10,696 nt of DNA from positions 1 to 10,696 of the forward strand of contig DNHN01000027.1 of NCBI GenBank assembly GCA_003485825.1, given 5' to 3'. Below the pieces are notes generated by a model. That model was not told the origin of the DNA and made no database searches. It saw only the letters and a list, made by a program, of their open reading frames with translations. Of the stretch, positions 1 through 4,921 are shown piece after piece; the first letter of the stretch is position 1, and each line of letters begins with the position of its first letter. A program made the position numbers and the translations under genes. Origin of the DNA: Bacteroidota bacterium (GTDB lineage: Bacteria; Bacteroidota; Bacteroidia; NS11-12g; UBA9320).

Positions 1-125
1 CCATTGGGAAGCTTATTAATAAACTCATAATTCATATATCCACCCAATAGATGCGAGGCTTTAGCTTCTTGTCTCAAGGAAAAGAAGATAACCAGTAAAA
101 GCGATATTTTTAAAAATTTATACAA
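1..125 (-). CDS. Secreted surface protein, N-terminus only (gliding/T9SS-associated type), truncated by window edge
   Basis: Only the first 41 codons are in the window and the gene continues past position 1. The start is a TTG at 125-123. An in-frame TAA lies two codons upstream and no ATG precedes the signal peptide, so the TTG is effectively forced. The product begins with a lysine-containing n-region (LYKFLK), a hydrophobic core (ISLLLVIFFSL) and a likely signal-peptidase site near EAKA-SHLLGG. The mature start, SHLLGGYMNYEF, resembles the 'SH(I/L)xGGxxxY' opening common in very large Bacteroidota surface proteins that end in a gliding-motility-associated or type IX secretion C-terminal domain. 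That family link is recalled from pattern, and the diagnostic C-terminus is not visible. The gene follows gmhB on the same strand after a 77-bp gap with no clear terminator, so it may be read through from the heptose operon or have its own promoter. Confidence 0.6.
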   Translation of the reverse strand, partial: MYKFLKISLLLVIFFSLRQEAKASHLLGGYMNYEFINKLPN

Positions 126-202
126 GGATTACAGACATCACAAAAATATAGTACAATTTATGATAAAACGCGCTATCGGAACCAATAGTTTCCTTGGGGC
201 AT

Positions 203-772
203 TTAATCTTTCAATAAATGACTCACAAATGATGCCAAAGTAGGAAAGGTGAAGTCTTGATTATCAAATGAAAACTGAGGGTTCTCTATTCTTACTTTTA
301 ATAGCCCCACGGTATCCGCTAGCTTCATATCTCCTGGAGAGTCTCCTACCATGATTGCCTTGGAAAAATCAATGTCATTAAAATACTCCTTGGCCATCAA
401 AAGCATTCCATTACTTGGTTTTCTCCAAGCATGGTCTTCTGTTTTCAGGTACGGAGCAAAGAATGCTGCGTCAAACCAGGCTATCCCTTGTGATTTAAGT
501 GCAAGGTATAACTTCAGATGTACATCCTCCAAATCCCTTTCACTCATAAGCTCTCGGCCTACTCCCTGCTGGTTAGTCACTAAGACCACTCGCTTAAATA
601 AACCTATTAGACTGGACATCGACTGTACAATATCCTCTACCAACACAAGGTCATCCGCCTTGCGGGCATAATCGTCCACTATAGGAAGATTTAATACACC
701 GTCTCTATCTAGAAAGAGTGTATACTCTGAGAGTACATCAGTATGAGGTAAAGATGGTTTGTGCTCTTTCAT
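203..772 (-). CDS. gmhB: D-glycero-D-manno-heptose 1,7-bisphosphate 7-phosphatase (HAD family, GmhB/HisB-N type)
   Basis: A cytoplasmic HAD phosphatase of 189 residues, expected to remove the 7-phosphate of heptose 1,7-bisphosphate made by the adjacent kinase. HAD motif I is DRDGVLN at 22-28 (nucleophile Asp22, acid/base Asp24). Motif II is VLVTNQQGVGR at 63-73, the motif III lysine is in RKPSNGM (Lys118), and motif IV is GDSPGD at 143-148. These features and the length fit GmhB. The loop before RKP, which in GmhB and HisB-N usually carries Cys/His zinc ligands, reads FAPYLKTEDHAW and has no cysteine; no cysteine was seen anywhere in the protein. The ATG at 772 overlaps the end of hddC by 35 bp. 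It is kept because the motif I strand begins only 18 residues later and there is no later ATG before it. The anomer preferred (alpha for GDP-heptose) is inferred from the neighbours. Confidence 0.88.
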   Translation of the reverse strand: MKEHKPSLPHTDVLSEYTLFLDRDGVLNLPIVDDYARKADDLVLVEDIVQSMSSLIGLFKRVVLVTNQQGVGRELMSERDLEDVHLKLYLALKSQGIAWFDAAFFAPYLKTEDHAWRKPSNGMLLMAKEYFNDIDFSKAIMVGDSPGDMKLADTVGLLKVRIENPQFSFDNQDFTFPTLASFVSHLLKD

Positions 773-1436
773 AATCTGCTGGAATTCCTATATCTATAAA
801 CAAGCCGCTGGCGATATAGCCACTGAGTTCTCCTTGACTCACTTGCACTTGCAGTACTTCTTCTTCAAAAGAGAATTTCTCTTTCTGTGGCATAAGTTCT
901 GAGAACGATTTATCTACCCAATAGACACCACCATTGATGAGGCCTGTAGGTAATCCCACTTGCTTTTCTTGGAACCTAACCAATTGGTTTCCTTCCAGTA
1001 GAACTGTACCATACCTGTCAGGATGCTCCATCTGCTTTAGGGCTAATGTGCAGCGACCTTCGGCTTCTTGGTGGACTTGCCACATCTCTTCCAGGTTGAT
1101 ATCAAAATACGTATCTCCATTTAGGATAATAGCGGAGTCCATTTCTATATGGTTCATCGCTAAGGCTATACCTCCTCCCGTTCCTAGCGGTTCTTTCTCT
1201 ATGGAATAAACCAATGGCACACCCTTGTACTCATGGCCATAATACTCCTCTATCTTTTCATACTTATGCCCAACGGCTAAGATGATACGGTGTATACTTT
1301 TTAGCGGAAGACCGTTCAAAATATGATCTAAAAACGGTTTGCCAGCCACGGGAGCCATAGGCTTGGGGACGTCACTAACTACAGATGCTAGGCGGGTACC
1401 GAGGCCTCCTGCTAGTATGATCACATCTACTTTCAT
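738..1436 (-). CDS. hddC: D-glycero-alpha-D-manno-heptose 1-phosphate guanylyltransferase (nucleotidyltransferase)
   Basis: A cytoplasmic sugar-1-phosphate nucleotidyltransferase of 232 residues, predicted to join heptose 1-phosphate to GTP to give GDP-heptose. The N-terminus has the NTP-transferase signature LAGGLGTRL (8-16) followed by the catalytic-lysine segment PKPMAPVAGKPF (24-35). EPLGTGGG (82-89) and the metal-binding NGDTYFD (106-112) follow. The C-terminal FIDIGIPADYERA is the usual ending of this subfamily and shows the protein is complete. Sequence alone does not distinguish guanylyl- from other nucleotidyltransferases; the call rests on the adjoining HddA-type kinase and GmhB phosphatase. 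The start ATG overlaps the hddA stop by 4 bp (ATGA at 1436-1433), suggesting translational coupling, and the gene runs 35 bp into gmhB. Confidence 0.87.
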   Translation of the reverse strand: MKVDVIILAGGLGTRLASVVSDVPKPMAPVAGKPFLDHILNGLPLKSIHRIILAVGHKYEKIEEYYGHEYKGVPLVYSIEKEPLGTGGGIALAMNHIEMDSAIILNGDTYFDINLEEMWQVHQEAEGRCTLALKQMEHPDRYGTVLLEGNQLVRFQEKQVGLPTGLINGGVYWVDKSFSELMPQKEKFSFEEEVLQVQVSQGELSGYIASGLFIDIGIPADYERAQTIFTSY

Positions 1437-2461
1437 TCAGTTACAATATACGAATAAAGTCCTTCTCTAGTAAAATGATAGTTCTGTGCTTTAACTCCAA
1501 AAGGCTCTAAACTTTTGATCAGTTTAACACGCGAAACCTGAGGGCAGTAAAAAAAGAAATAACCGCCTCCCCCTGCTCCACTAATTTTGCCACCTGTGGC
1601 ACCATTTTGCATAGCTGTAGCATATATTTTGTCTATTTCCGGATTACTGATTCCCTCAGCCATTTTTTTCTTGGATTCCCATCCCGAGTGCATTACCTCA
1701 CCGATTGCATTGGTATTGCCCATCAGTATTGCTTCTTTCATACGTATGCTTTGTGCTTTGAGGTTGTGCGTGGCTTCTATGGCAGATGCATTGCTGTCGT
1801 TGATATTCTGGGTTTGTTTCTCAATTATTTTTGCAGACTCTCTGCTTGTTCCCATATAGAATAACACCAAGTTATGTTCTAACTCAGCTGCGTATCGCTG
1901 CTTTATACGTAGAGGATTTACAATTACTTTATCGTCTTTGTGAAACTCCATAAAATTAAAGCCTCCAAACGTAGCTGCATACTGATCCTGCCTCCCTCCT
2001 GCTAGGCCCAAATCTACGCGTTCTATCTCATACGCTAAGTGTGCGATATCGTACTCTCCTAACGGAATATTTTGCCATTCTGCAAAAGCCCCTAATATAC
2101 TCACTACCAATGTACTACTACTACCTAATCCAGAACCTGGAGGAGCATCTACCCGCGTATATATTTCAAACGATAGTGGTTTTTTAACAAACTGCTTCAC
2201 GACCCTATTGTATACCCCTTTGAGCAAAGCTAATTTACCGGTAGTATCTAAGTACGCTGTGGAGTCTAGCGTCTCAGACTCTTCCATATCTTGAGCTTCT
2301 AGGTATATTTTACCGTTATCTGTAGGGATAATGGTGGTATGTGCGTACATATTGATCGTCGCATTAAGGATAGACCCACCATGCAGATCTGCATAGGGGC
2401 TCACATCTGTACCACCGCCAGCTAAACCCAATCTTAAAGGTGCTTTACTTCTGATAATCAT
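1433..2461 (-). CDS. hddA: D-glycero-alpha-D-manno-heptose 7-phosphate kinase (GHMP family)
   Basis: A GHMP-family kinase of 342 residues, predicted to phosphorylate C1 of heptose 7-phosphate, the first dedicated step toward GDP-heptose. The N-terminus reads RSKAPLRLGLAGGGTDVSPY (4-23), characteristic of HddA-type kinases that act on phosphorylated heptose or fucose-like sugars. The ATP-binding GHMP motif is PPGSGLGSSS (107-116). GLAGGRQDQYAATFGG (152-167) holds the conserved substrate and catalytic Asp region, and the C-terminal GHMP motif is KISGAGGGG (292-300). Length is normal. It is the first gene of hddA-hddC-gmhB. The ATG at 2461 lies directly beside a TATTTTTG element, so its mRNA may be nearly leaderless. 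The sedoheptulose 7-phosphate isomerase GmhA that should supply the substrate is not in this window. Confidence 0.88.
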   Translation of the reverse strand: MIIRSKAPLRLGLAGGGTDVSPYADLHGGSILNATINMYAHTTIIPTDNGKIYLEAQDMEESETLDSTAYLDTTGKLALLKGVYNRVVKQFVKKPLSFEIYTRVDAPPGSGLGSSSTLVVSILGAFAEWQNIPLGEYDIAHLAYEIERVDLGLAGGRQDQYAATFGGFNFMEFHKDDKVIVNPLRIKQRYAAELEHNLVLFYMGTSRESAKIIEKQTQNINDSNASAIEATHNLKAQSIRMKEAILMGNTNAIGEVMHSGWESKKKMAEGISNPEIDKIYATAMQNGATGGKISGAGGGGYFFFYCPQVSRVKLIKSLEPFGVKAQNYHFTREGLYSYIVTE

Positions 2462-2466
2462 TGGGA

Positions 2467-2474
2467 CAAAAATA
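2467..2474 (-). promoter_or_regulatory. Candidate Bacteroidota -7 promoter element for hddA
   Basis: On the minus strand the 8 bases read TATTTTTG, an exact match to the Bacteroidota -7 consensus TAnnTTTG. Only five bases (TCCCA) separate it from the hddA ATG. Transcription from it would begin at or very near the start codon and give a leaderless message. No convincing TTG-type -33 box was found about 19 bases upstream, which weakens the call. The same T-run is also the tail of the hairpin at 2470-2494, so a terminator reading competes. Confidence 0.35.
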
Positions 2475-2494
2475 AGCGGTATGAACGCTTATTT
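2470..2494 (-). terminator. Stem-loop between the minus-strand peptide remnant and hddA
   Basis: A perfect 9-bp stem (AAATAAGCG paired with CGCTTATTT) encloses a 7-base loop. On the minus strand it is followed by TT and G. The TAA stop of the remnant at 2489-2685 lies inside the stem, which suits a weak intrinsic terminator for a vanished minus-strand gene. It also sits 9 bp upstream of the hddA start, so it could instead shape hddA initiation. The stem has only three G:C pairs. Confidence 0.4.
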
Positions 2495-2567
2495 ATAAAC
2501 GTATTCAAGTTTTAGCTTGATACGCTCTCCAGTTAGATGAGAACGACCCCTCCTCTTTACTCCTATT

Positions 2568-2655
2568 GGCTTTGTATAGGTGAATGTGCTTAACACAACC
2601 GCACCAAAAAGAATACCCGCTAGTGACTGGCGTATAGGAATGGGCTGGAGAGATC
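2568..2655 (-). repeat. Repeat copy A, remnant of a minus-strand peptide (pair with 3698-3781)
   Basis: Aligned with 3698-3781, the 50 bases 2581-2630 match 3712-3761 at 38 positions without gaps, and the core 2624-2643 is identical to 3755-3774 over 20 bases. Copy A carries a 4-base insertion (GCTG, about 2644-2647) that shifts the frame relative to copy B. On the minus strand both read IPIRQS followed by a related hydrophobic tail: here LAGILFGAVVLSTFTYTK, in copy B VKGILFDSFMFSIFTSYK. Copy A has no start codon and opens right after a TGA. The similarity at protein level suggests decayed paralogous C-termini rather than a structural DNA repeat. The parent family was not recognised. Confidence 0.65.
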
Positions 2656-2824
2656 CCCATATAAAAAAAGATCAGTGTAAAACCAAGCTTTGGTAGAGGC
2701 AACAGAAACATCATCCAACTTATAGATGTACCTATTTGATAACTGCTCCGTGATGTATAACTAAACACATAGAAATGGTTTATTATGGGTAAATAAGAAT
2801 ACCATTGTATCAAACAATAGAAAC

Positions 2825-3316
2825 ACGAACTCAAAAAACCGTAAAGCCATCTTACTAAGTCTCTCAATTATTTTTATTCTTAGTTTTCAATCGTGCAAGG
2901 ATAATGATGAAATTTCGGAACCAAATGATTCGAAAATTGAAATGCTATGCGCATCTAATTGGAGGTTTACAGCATTAACCGTTAATCCTGCAATAGATTT
3001 TGGTGATGGGAATCTAGTCTCAGATATATTTGCCATTCTAGATGCATGTGGAACAGACGACATCTCAAAATACAACACAGACATGAGTGGAATGTATAGC
3101 GCTGGAGCGACAAAATGTGATCCTAGTGACCCTGATACTGGAAGTTTTACATGGAGTATTAGCTCAGATGGGAACACCTTTACGGAAGAGGATGAAATCT
3201 ATAACATCAAAGAAATCAGCAATTCAATATTTGTTAGAACTACAATAGTCTTAGGTGATAGTATCGGTCAATAACCTGGCGTTAATTACACCTATACTTT
3301 TACTATGGAGCATTAA
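2825..3316 (+). pseudogene. Lipocalin-like lipoprotein, probable pseudogene (lost start codon and in-frame stop)
   Basis: The reading frame encodes a typical Bacteroidota lipoprotein: a signal peptide NSKNRKAILLSLSII then FILSFQSC with a lipobox-like Cys, an acidic linker (KDNDEISEPND), and a lipocalin-like body. The body has a CxSNWRFTALTVNPAID opening, a DIFAILDACGTDD segment with a conserved Cys, a GATKCDPSDPDTGSFTW segment, and a final strand NYTYTFTMEH. Two lesions are visible. The codon where the signal peptide should start, 2825-2827, is ACG, and no ATG, GTG or TTG occurs in frame back to the upstream TAA. A TAA at 3272-3274 (codon 150) interrupts the frame 14 codons before the next stop at 3314-3316. 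The longest ATG-initiated frame (2942-3274) would lack the export signal and the last strand. Alternatives are ACG initiation with a shortened protein, or sequencing errors. The ligand is unknown. Confidence 0.72.
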
Positions 3317-3331
3317 ATACAATTAATGCTC
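3308..3331 (+). terminator. Stem-loop at the ancestral end of the lipocalin-like gene
   Basis: GAGCATTAA (3308-3316) pairs perfectly with TTAATGCTC (3323-3331) around a 6-base loop, followed by a moderately T-rich tract. The stem contains the second stop codon (3314-3316), which supports that stop, rather than the TAA at 3272, being the original gene end. Confidence 0.45.
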
Positions 3332-3393
3332 TTGCTTCTAATACTTTGCTAACTACTGATCAAAAAAGACTAGACTGAGAGAATTATTTTGCC

Positions 3394-3615
3394 ATGATAG
3401 TAAAACATTTACCTAAAATTTTACTTTATTATCTCGTGCTTGTAGTAGCAATTGTTGCCACTCTTTTGGCAATAGAGGGTTTAACTATTTATCGCTTTGA
3501 TGCTCAACTTGGCTTGGCAATTGTTATGTGGGGAATAATAGATTTTGTGGGACTGCTAGCTGTTCTACTAATGGGTATGCTTTTTAAGTCTATACTGAAG
3601 AAACTAAAGATTTAA
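3394..3615 (+). CDS. Small two-helix membrane protein of unknown function
   Basis: A 73-residue protein not recognised as any named family. It has a short basic N-terminus (MIVKHLPK), a first hydrophobic helix at about 9-29 (ILLYYLVLVVAIVATLLAI), a short polar turn (TIYRFDAQ), a second helix at about 39-63 (GLAIVMWGIIDFVGLLAVLLMG), and a basic end FKSILKKLKI, which fits an N-in/C-in inner-membrane hairpin. The ATG at 3394 is the natural start, just before the basic n-region. An efficient hairpin terminator begins 15 bp after the stop, which supports a real transcription unit. It lies between the two diverged repeats and downstream of a pseudogene, so it could itself be a relic; no inactivating change is visible. 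Confidence 0.6.
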   Translation: MIVKHLPKILLYYLVLVVAIVATLLAIEGLTIYRFDAQLGLAIVMWGIIDFVGLLAVLLMGMLFKSILKKLKI

Positions 3616-3630
3616 ATTTTAAGTATACTA

Positions 3631-3664
3631 AAAAGAGGACCTGGCTTTTGCCAGATCCTCTTTT
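3631..3664. terminator. Strong bidirectional intrinsic terminator
   Basis: AAAAGAGGACCTGGC and GCCAGATCCTCTTTT form a 15-bp stem with one mismatch around a TTTT loop. The A-run on one side and the T-run on the other make it work in both directions. On the plus strand it follows the gene at 3394-3615. On the minus strand it follows the end (TGA at 3674-3676) of the remnant peptide, marking where a converging minus-strand gene once ended. Confidence 0.85.
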
Positions 3665-3697
3665 CAATGTAGCTCACGCTAATTTATTACCGAAAAT

Positions 3698-3781
3698 AGC
3701 TTTATATGATGTAAATATGCTAAACATAAACGAGTCAAATAGAATACCCTTTACTGACTGGCGTATAGGAATGGAGAGATC
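3698..3781 (-). repeat. Repeat copy B, remnant of a minus-strand peptide (pair with 2568-2655)
   Basis: This is the second copy of the diverged direct repeat. On the minus strand an open stretch from 3805 to the TGA at 3674-3676 reads about 43 codons with no usable start (SSFKKTDLSIPIRQS, then VKGILFDSFMFSIFTSYK). It lies downstream of the 71-residue membrane gene (3846-4061) and ends at the strong terminator, so it looks like the leftover 3' end of a gene in that minus-strand unit. The shared 20-base core is 3755-3774. The plus-strand frame 3648-3863 that covers it is considered a shadow. Confidence 0.65.
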
Positions 3782-3845
3782 GGTCTTCTTAAAAGACGAT
3801 AATATTTATTTAGGTCTAAACCTTAGCTCTTCTATGTCCCTAATC

Positions 3846-4061
3846 TCACTTGTTCAATTTTAACAGTAGTGAGATCACCAATAAAACAAATGGACTGCCG
3901 TGCAGTGCAAGGTCAAACCAATCCATCGGCGTCATTCCGTGGGCACCTCCTAGCAGCCATTCCACCTTTCCAAATATATGAGGCTCAGGAAAAAATGGAG
4001 CTAAGCCCAAGGTTAACGATGCGAAAAAAAATAGGCGCGTATTCTTTTTAATAAATTGCAT
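3846..4061 (-). CDS. Conserved small membrane protein (LGLAPFFPEPH family, sometimes labelled 'RND transporter' in databases)
   Basis: A 71-residue protein with a basic start (MQFIKKNTR), a first hydrophobic helix (about 10-24), and a central segment with PFFPEPHIFGKVEWLLGGAH (23-42) then GMTPMDWFDLALHG (42-55). A C-terminal helix (about 56-69) ends in KLNK. I recall this Pro/His/Trp-rich pattern (LGLAPFxPEPH, GKxxW, DWFDLxxHG) from many short flavobacterial proteins. Automated pipelines sometimes name them RND transporter, but the protein is far too small to be one and its function is unknown. The conserved His and Trp residues could bind a metal or haem, which is speculation. It lies 28 bp downstream of the 229-residue membrane gene on the same strand, likely one operon, and divergent from the sulfite dehydrogenase operon. 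Confidence 0.8.
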   Translation of the reverse strand: MQFIKKNTRLFFFASLTLGLAPFFPEPHIFGKVEWLLGGAHGMTPMDWFDLALHGSPFVLLVISLLLKLNK

Positions 4062-4089
4062 GGCAAATACTTTTTGAGTTAGCCTAAAA

Positions 4090-4779
4090 TTAGGTGTTTG
4101 ATTGCGGCAACTGTATTCCTTTGGTTAAAATGGTTACACCCATTACCACTAACCATAGCGCTTTAATATGAAATAAAGGCTTGTAAACTTCAAAATTGAC
4201 TGGTATAAACAGAATTACACACATAGCAACTAGGCCAAATAATATGGTAAACCAACCTAACCAAGATGATACAATTTTCCATTTCACCAATGCGGCACCG
4301 AGTATCATAAACCCTACACCAGAGAAAATCCTTCCAAAACGAATAAAGCAAGTTACGTACTGGTTGGTAGACAAGATGCTATTTAAATATATACTCAGTT
4401 CCTCTGGACTCATACCTGCTGTTCTTCCTACTCCTTCAGCCCCAAAGTTATAAAAGAATGCAGAAGCAATAGCTAACGTAAACGTTCCAATAATAATCAT
4501 ACCTGCTCCAGGAATAACGAGGACTCGATGTGGTCTAAGCGAAGTCATAGAGACAAATGCAAAGATGGCCACACCCATAGTGACCCATCCAAAAATATGT
4601 ACTCGGTACATCCAAATCCAAAACCACACATTTTTACCTATTTCAGCAAAATCACCAGCTTCTATATATTCTCCTATGTGATGCGGCATTATCATCCACC
4701 CCAACCATAGCAATAAAGCTCCTATAATAAATGTCCACCCCGTGAATGAAGTCTCAAAATCTTTTTTTGTAACGTACAT
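4090..4779 (-). CDS. Six-helix integral membrane protein, function unknown
   Basis: A 229-residue protein not recognised as a named family. Hydrophobic helices are visible at about 14-32, 58-80, 87-110, 145-166, 170-193 and 203-220, so it is probably an inner-membrane protein with six spans. The loop after helix 1 carries MPHHIGEY (31-38), and a conserved-looking WIWMYRVHIFGW (55-65) begins helix 2. These His residues near the membrane surface could ligand a haem or metal, but this is not established. The ATG at 4779 follows an A-rich leader and is the first in frame. It heads a minus-strand pair with the 71-residue gene and shares the 142-bp upstream region with the divergent sulfite dehydrogenase operon, so common regulation is possible. 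No enzyme motif was found. Confidence 0.75.
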   Translation of the reverse strand: MYVTKKDFETSFTGWTFIIGALLLWLGWMIMPHHIGEYIEAGDFAEIGKNVWFWIWMYRVHIFGWVTMGVAIFAFVSMTSLRPHRVLVIPGAGMIIIGTFTLAIASAFFYNFGAEGVGRTAGMSPEELSIYLNSILSTNQYVTCFIRFGRIFSGVGFMILGAALVKWKIVSSWLGWFTILFGLVAMCVILFIPVNFEVYKPLFHIKALWLVVMGVTILTKGIQLPQSNT

Positions 4780-4830
4780 GTTCTTTTATTTTTTTTATGT
4801 CTACAGCCTACAATGTTAGAGCCATAAGAA

Positions 4831-4853
4831 TTGTTTTATGTAACAAACGTTAC
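4831..4853. promoter_or_regulatory. Overlapping palindromes in the divergent intergenic region, candidate operator
   Basis: TTGTT-N6-AACAA (4831-4846) overlaps GTAAC-N4-GTTAC (4840-4853) near the middle of the 142-bp gap between two divergent operons. The first has the half-site spacing of Crp/Fnr-type sites, but its half-sites do not match a known consensus. In AT-rich DNA such short palindromes can arise by chance. Confidence 0.28.
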
Positions 4854-4921
4854 TTAGACCGAAGTCCTCTCGAGTTAAATTGCACTGTTTTTAATCGCAT
4901 AACAACTCATTACTCAATCAA

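Larger units (their letters stand above)
2462..2824. other. Gene-free stretch with repeat copy A and no intact coding sequence
   Basis: These 363 bases lie between hddA and the lipocalin-like pseudogene. The minus-strand open frame 2505-2867 has biased, low-plausibility composition and resembles no family I recognise, so it is not called. In another minus frame (2489-2685) there is a start-less peptide remnant containing PIPIRQSLAGILF, related to one at 3674-3805. The stretch also holds the hddA-proximal hairpin and promoter candidate. No tRNA, small RNA family or insertion-sequence end was recognised. Confidence 0.6.

Noticed and set aside
126..202. Terminator hairpin after gmhB (GGAA...TTCC near 188-200 on the minus strand)
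   Set aside because: The stem is only about 4 bp with no T-run, too weak to call.
2505..2867. Minus-strand open frame of 120 codons
   Set aside because: Aromatic- and Ser-rich composition with no family resemblance. It overlaps the signal-peptide region of the lipocalin-like gene and runs through repeat copy A in a frame other than the one conserved with copy B.
2887..3177. Minus-strand open frame of 96 codons opposite the lipocalin-like gene
   Set aside because: The plus strand here encodes a recognisable lipocalin-like body, so this is its antisense shadow.
3394..3615. Phage holin or toxin-antitoxin type I peptide for the small two-helix protein
   Set aside because: No phage genes, antisense RNA promoter or antitoxin are nearby; two helices alone are not enough.
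2568..3781. Composite transposon or insertion sequence bounded by the two repeats
   Set aside because: No transposase, terminal inverted repeats or target-site duplications were seen, and the repeats read as decayed coding sequence.
3648..3863. Plus-strand open frame of 71 codons
   Set aside because: It starts inside the terminator hairpin and runs antisense to repeat copy B, whose minus-strand frame is the one conserved at protein level with copy A.
3846..4061. Naming the 71-residue protein an RND transporter
   Set aside because: RND pumps have about a thousand residues and twelve helices. The label seen on similar short proteins has no support in this sequence.
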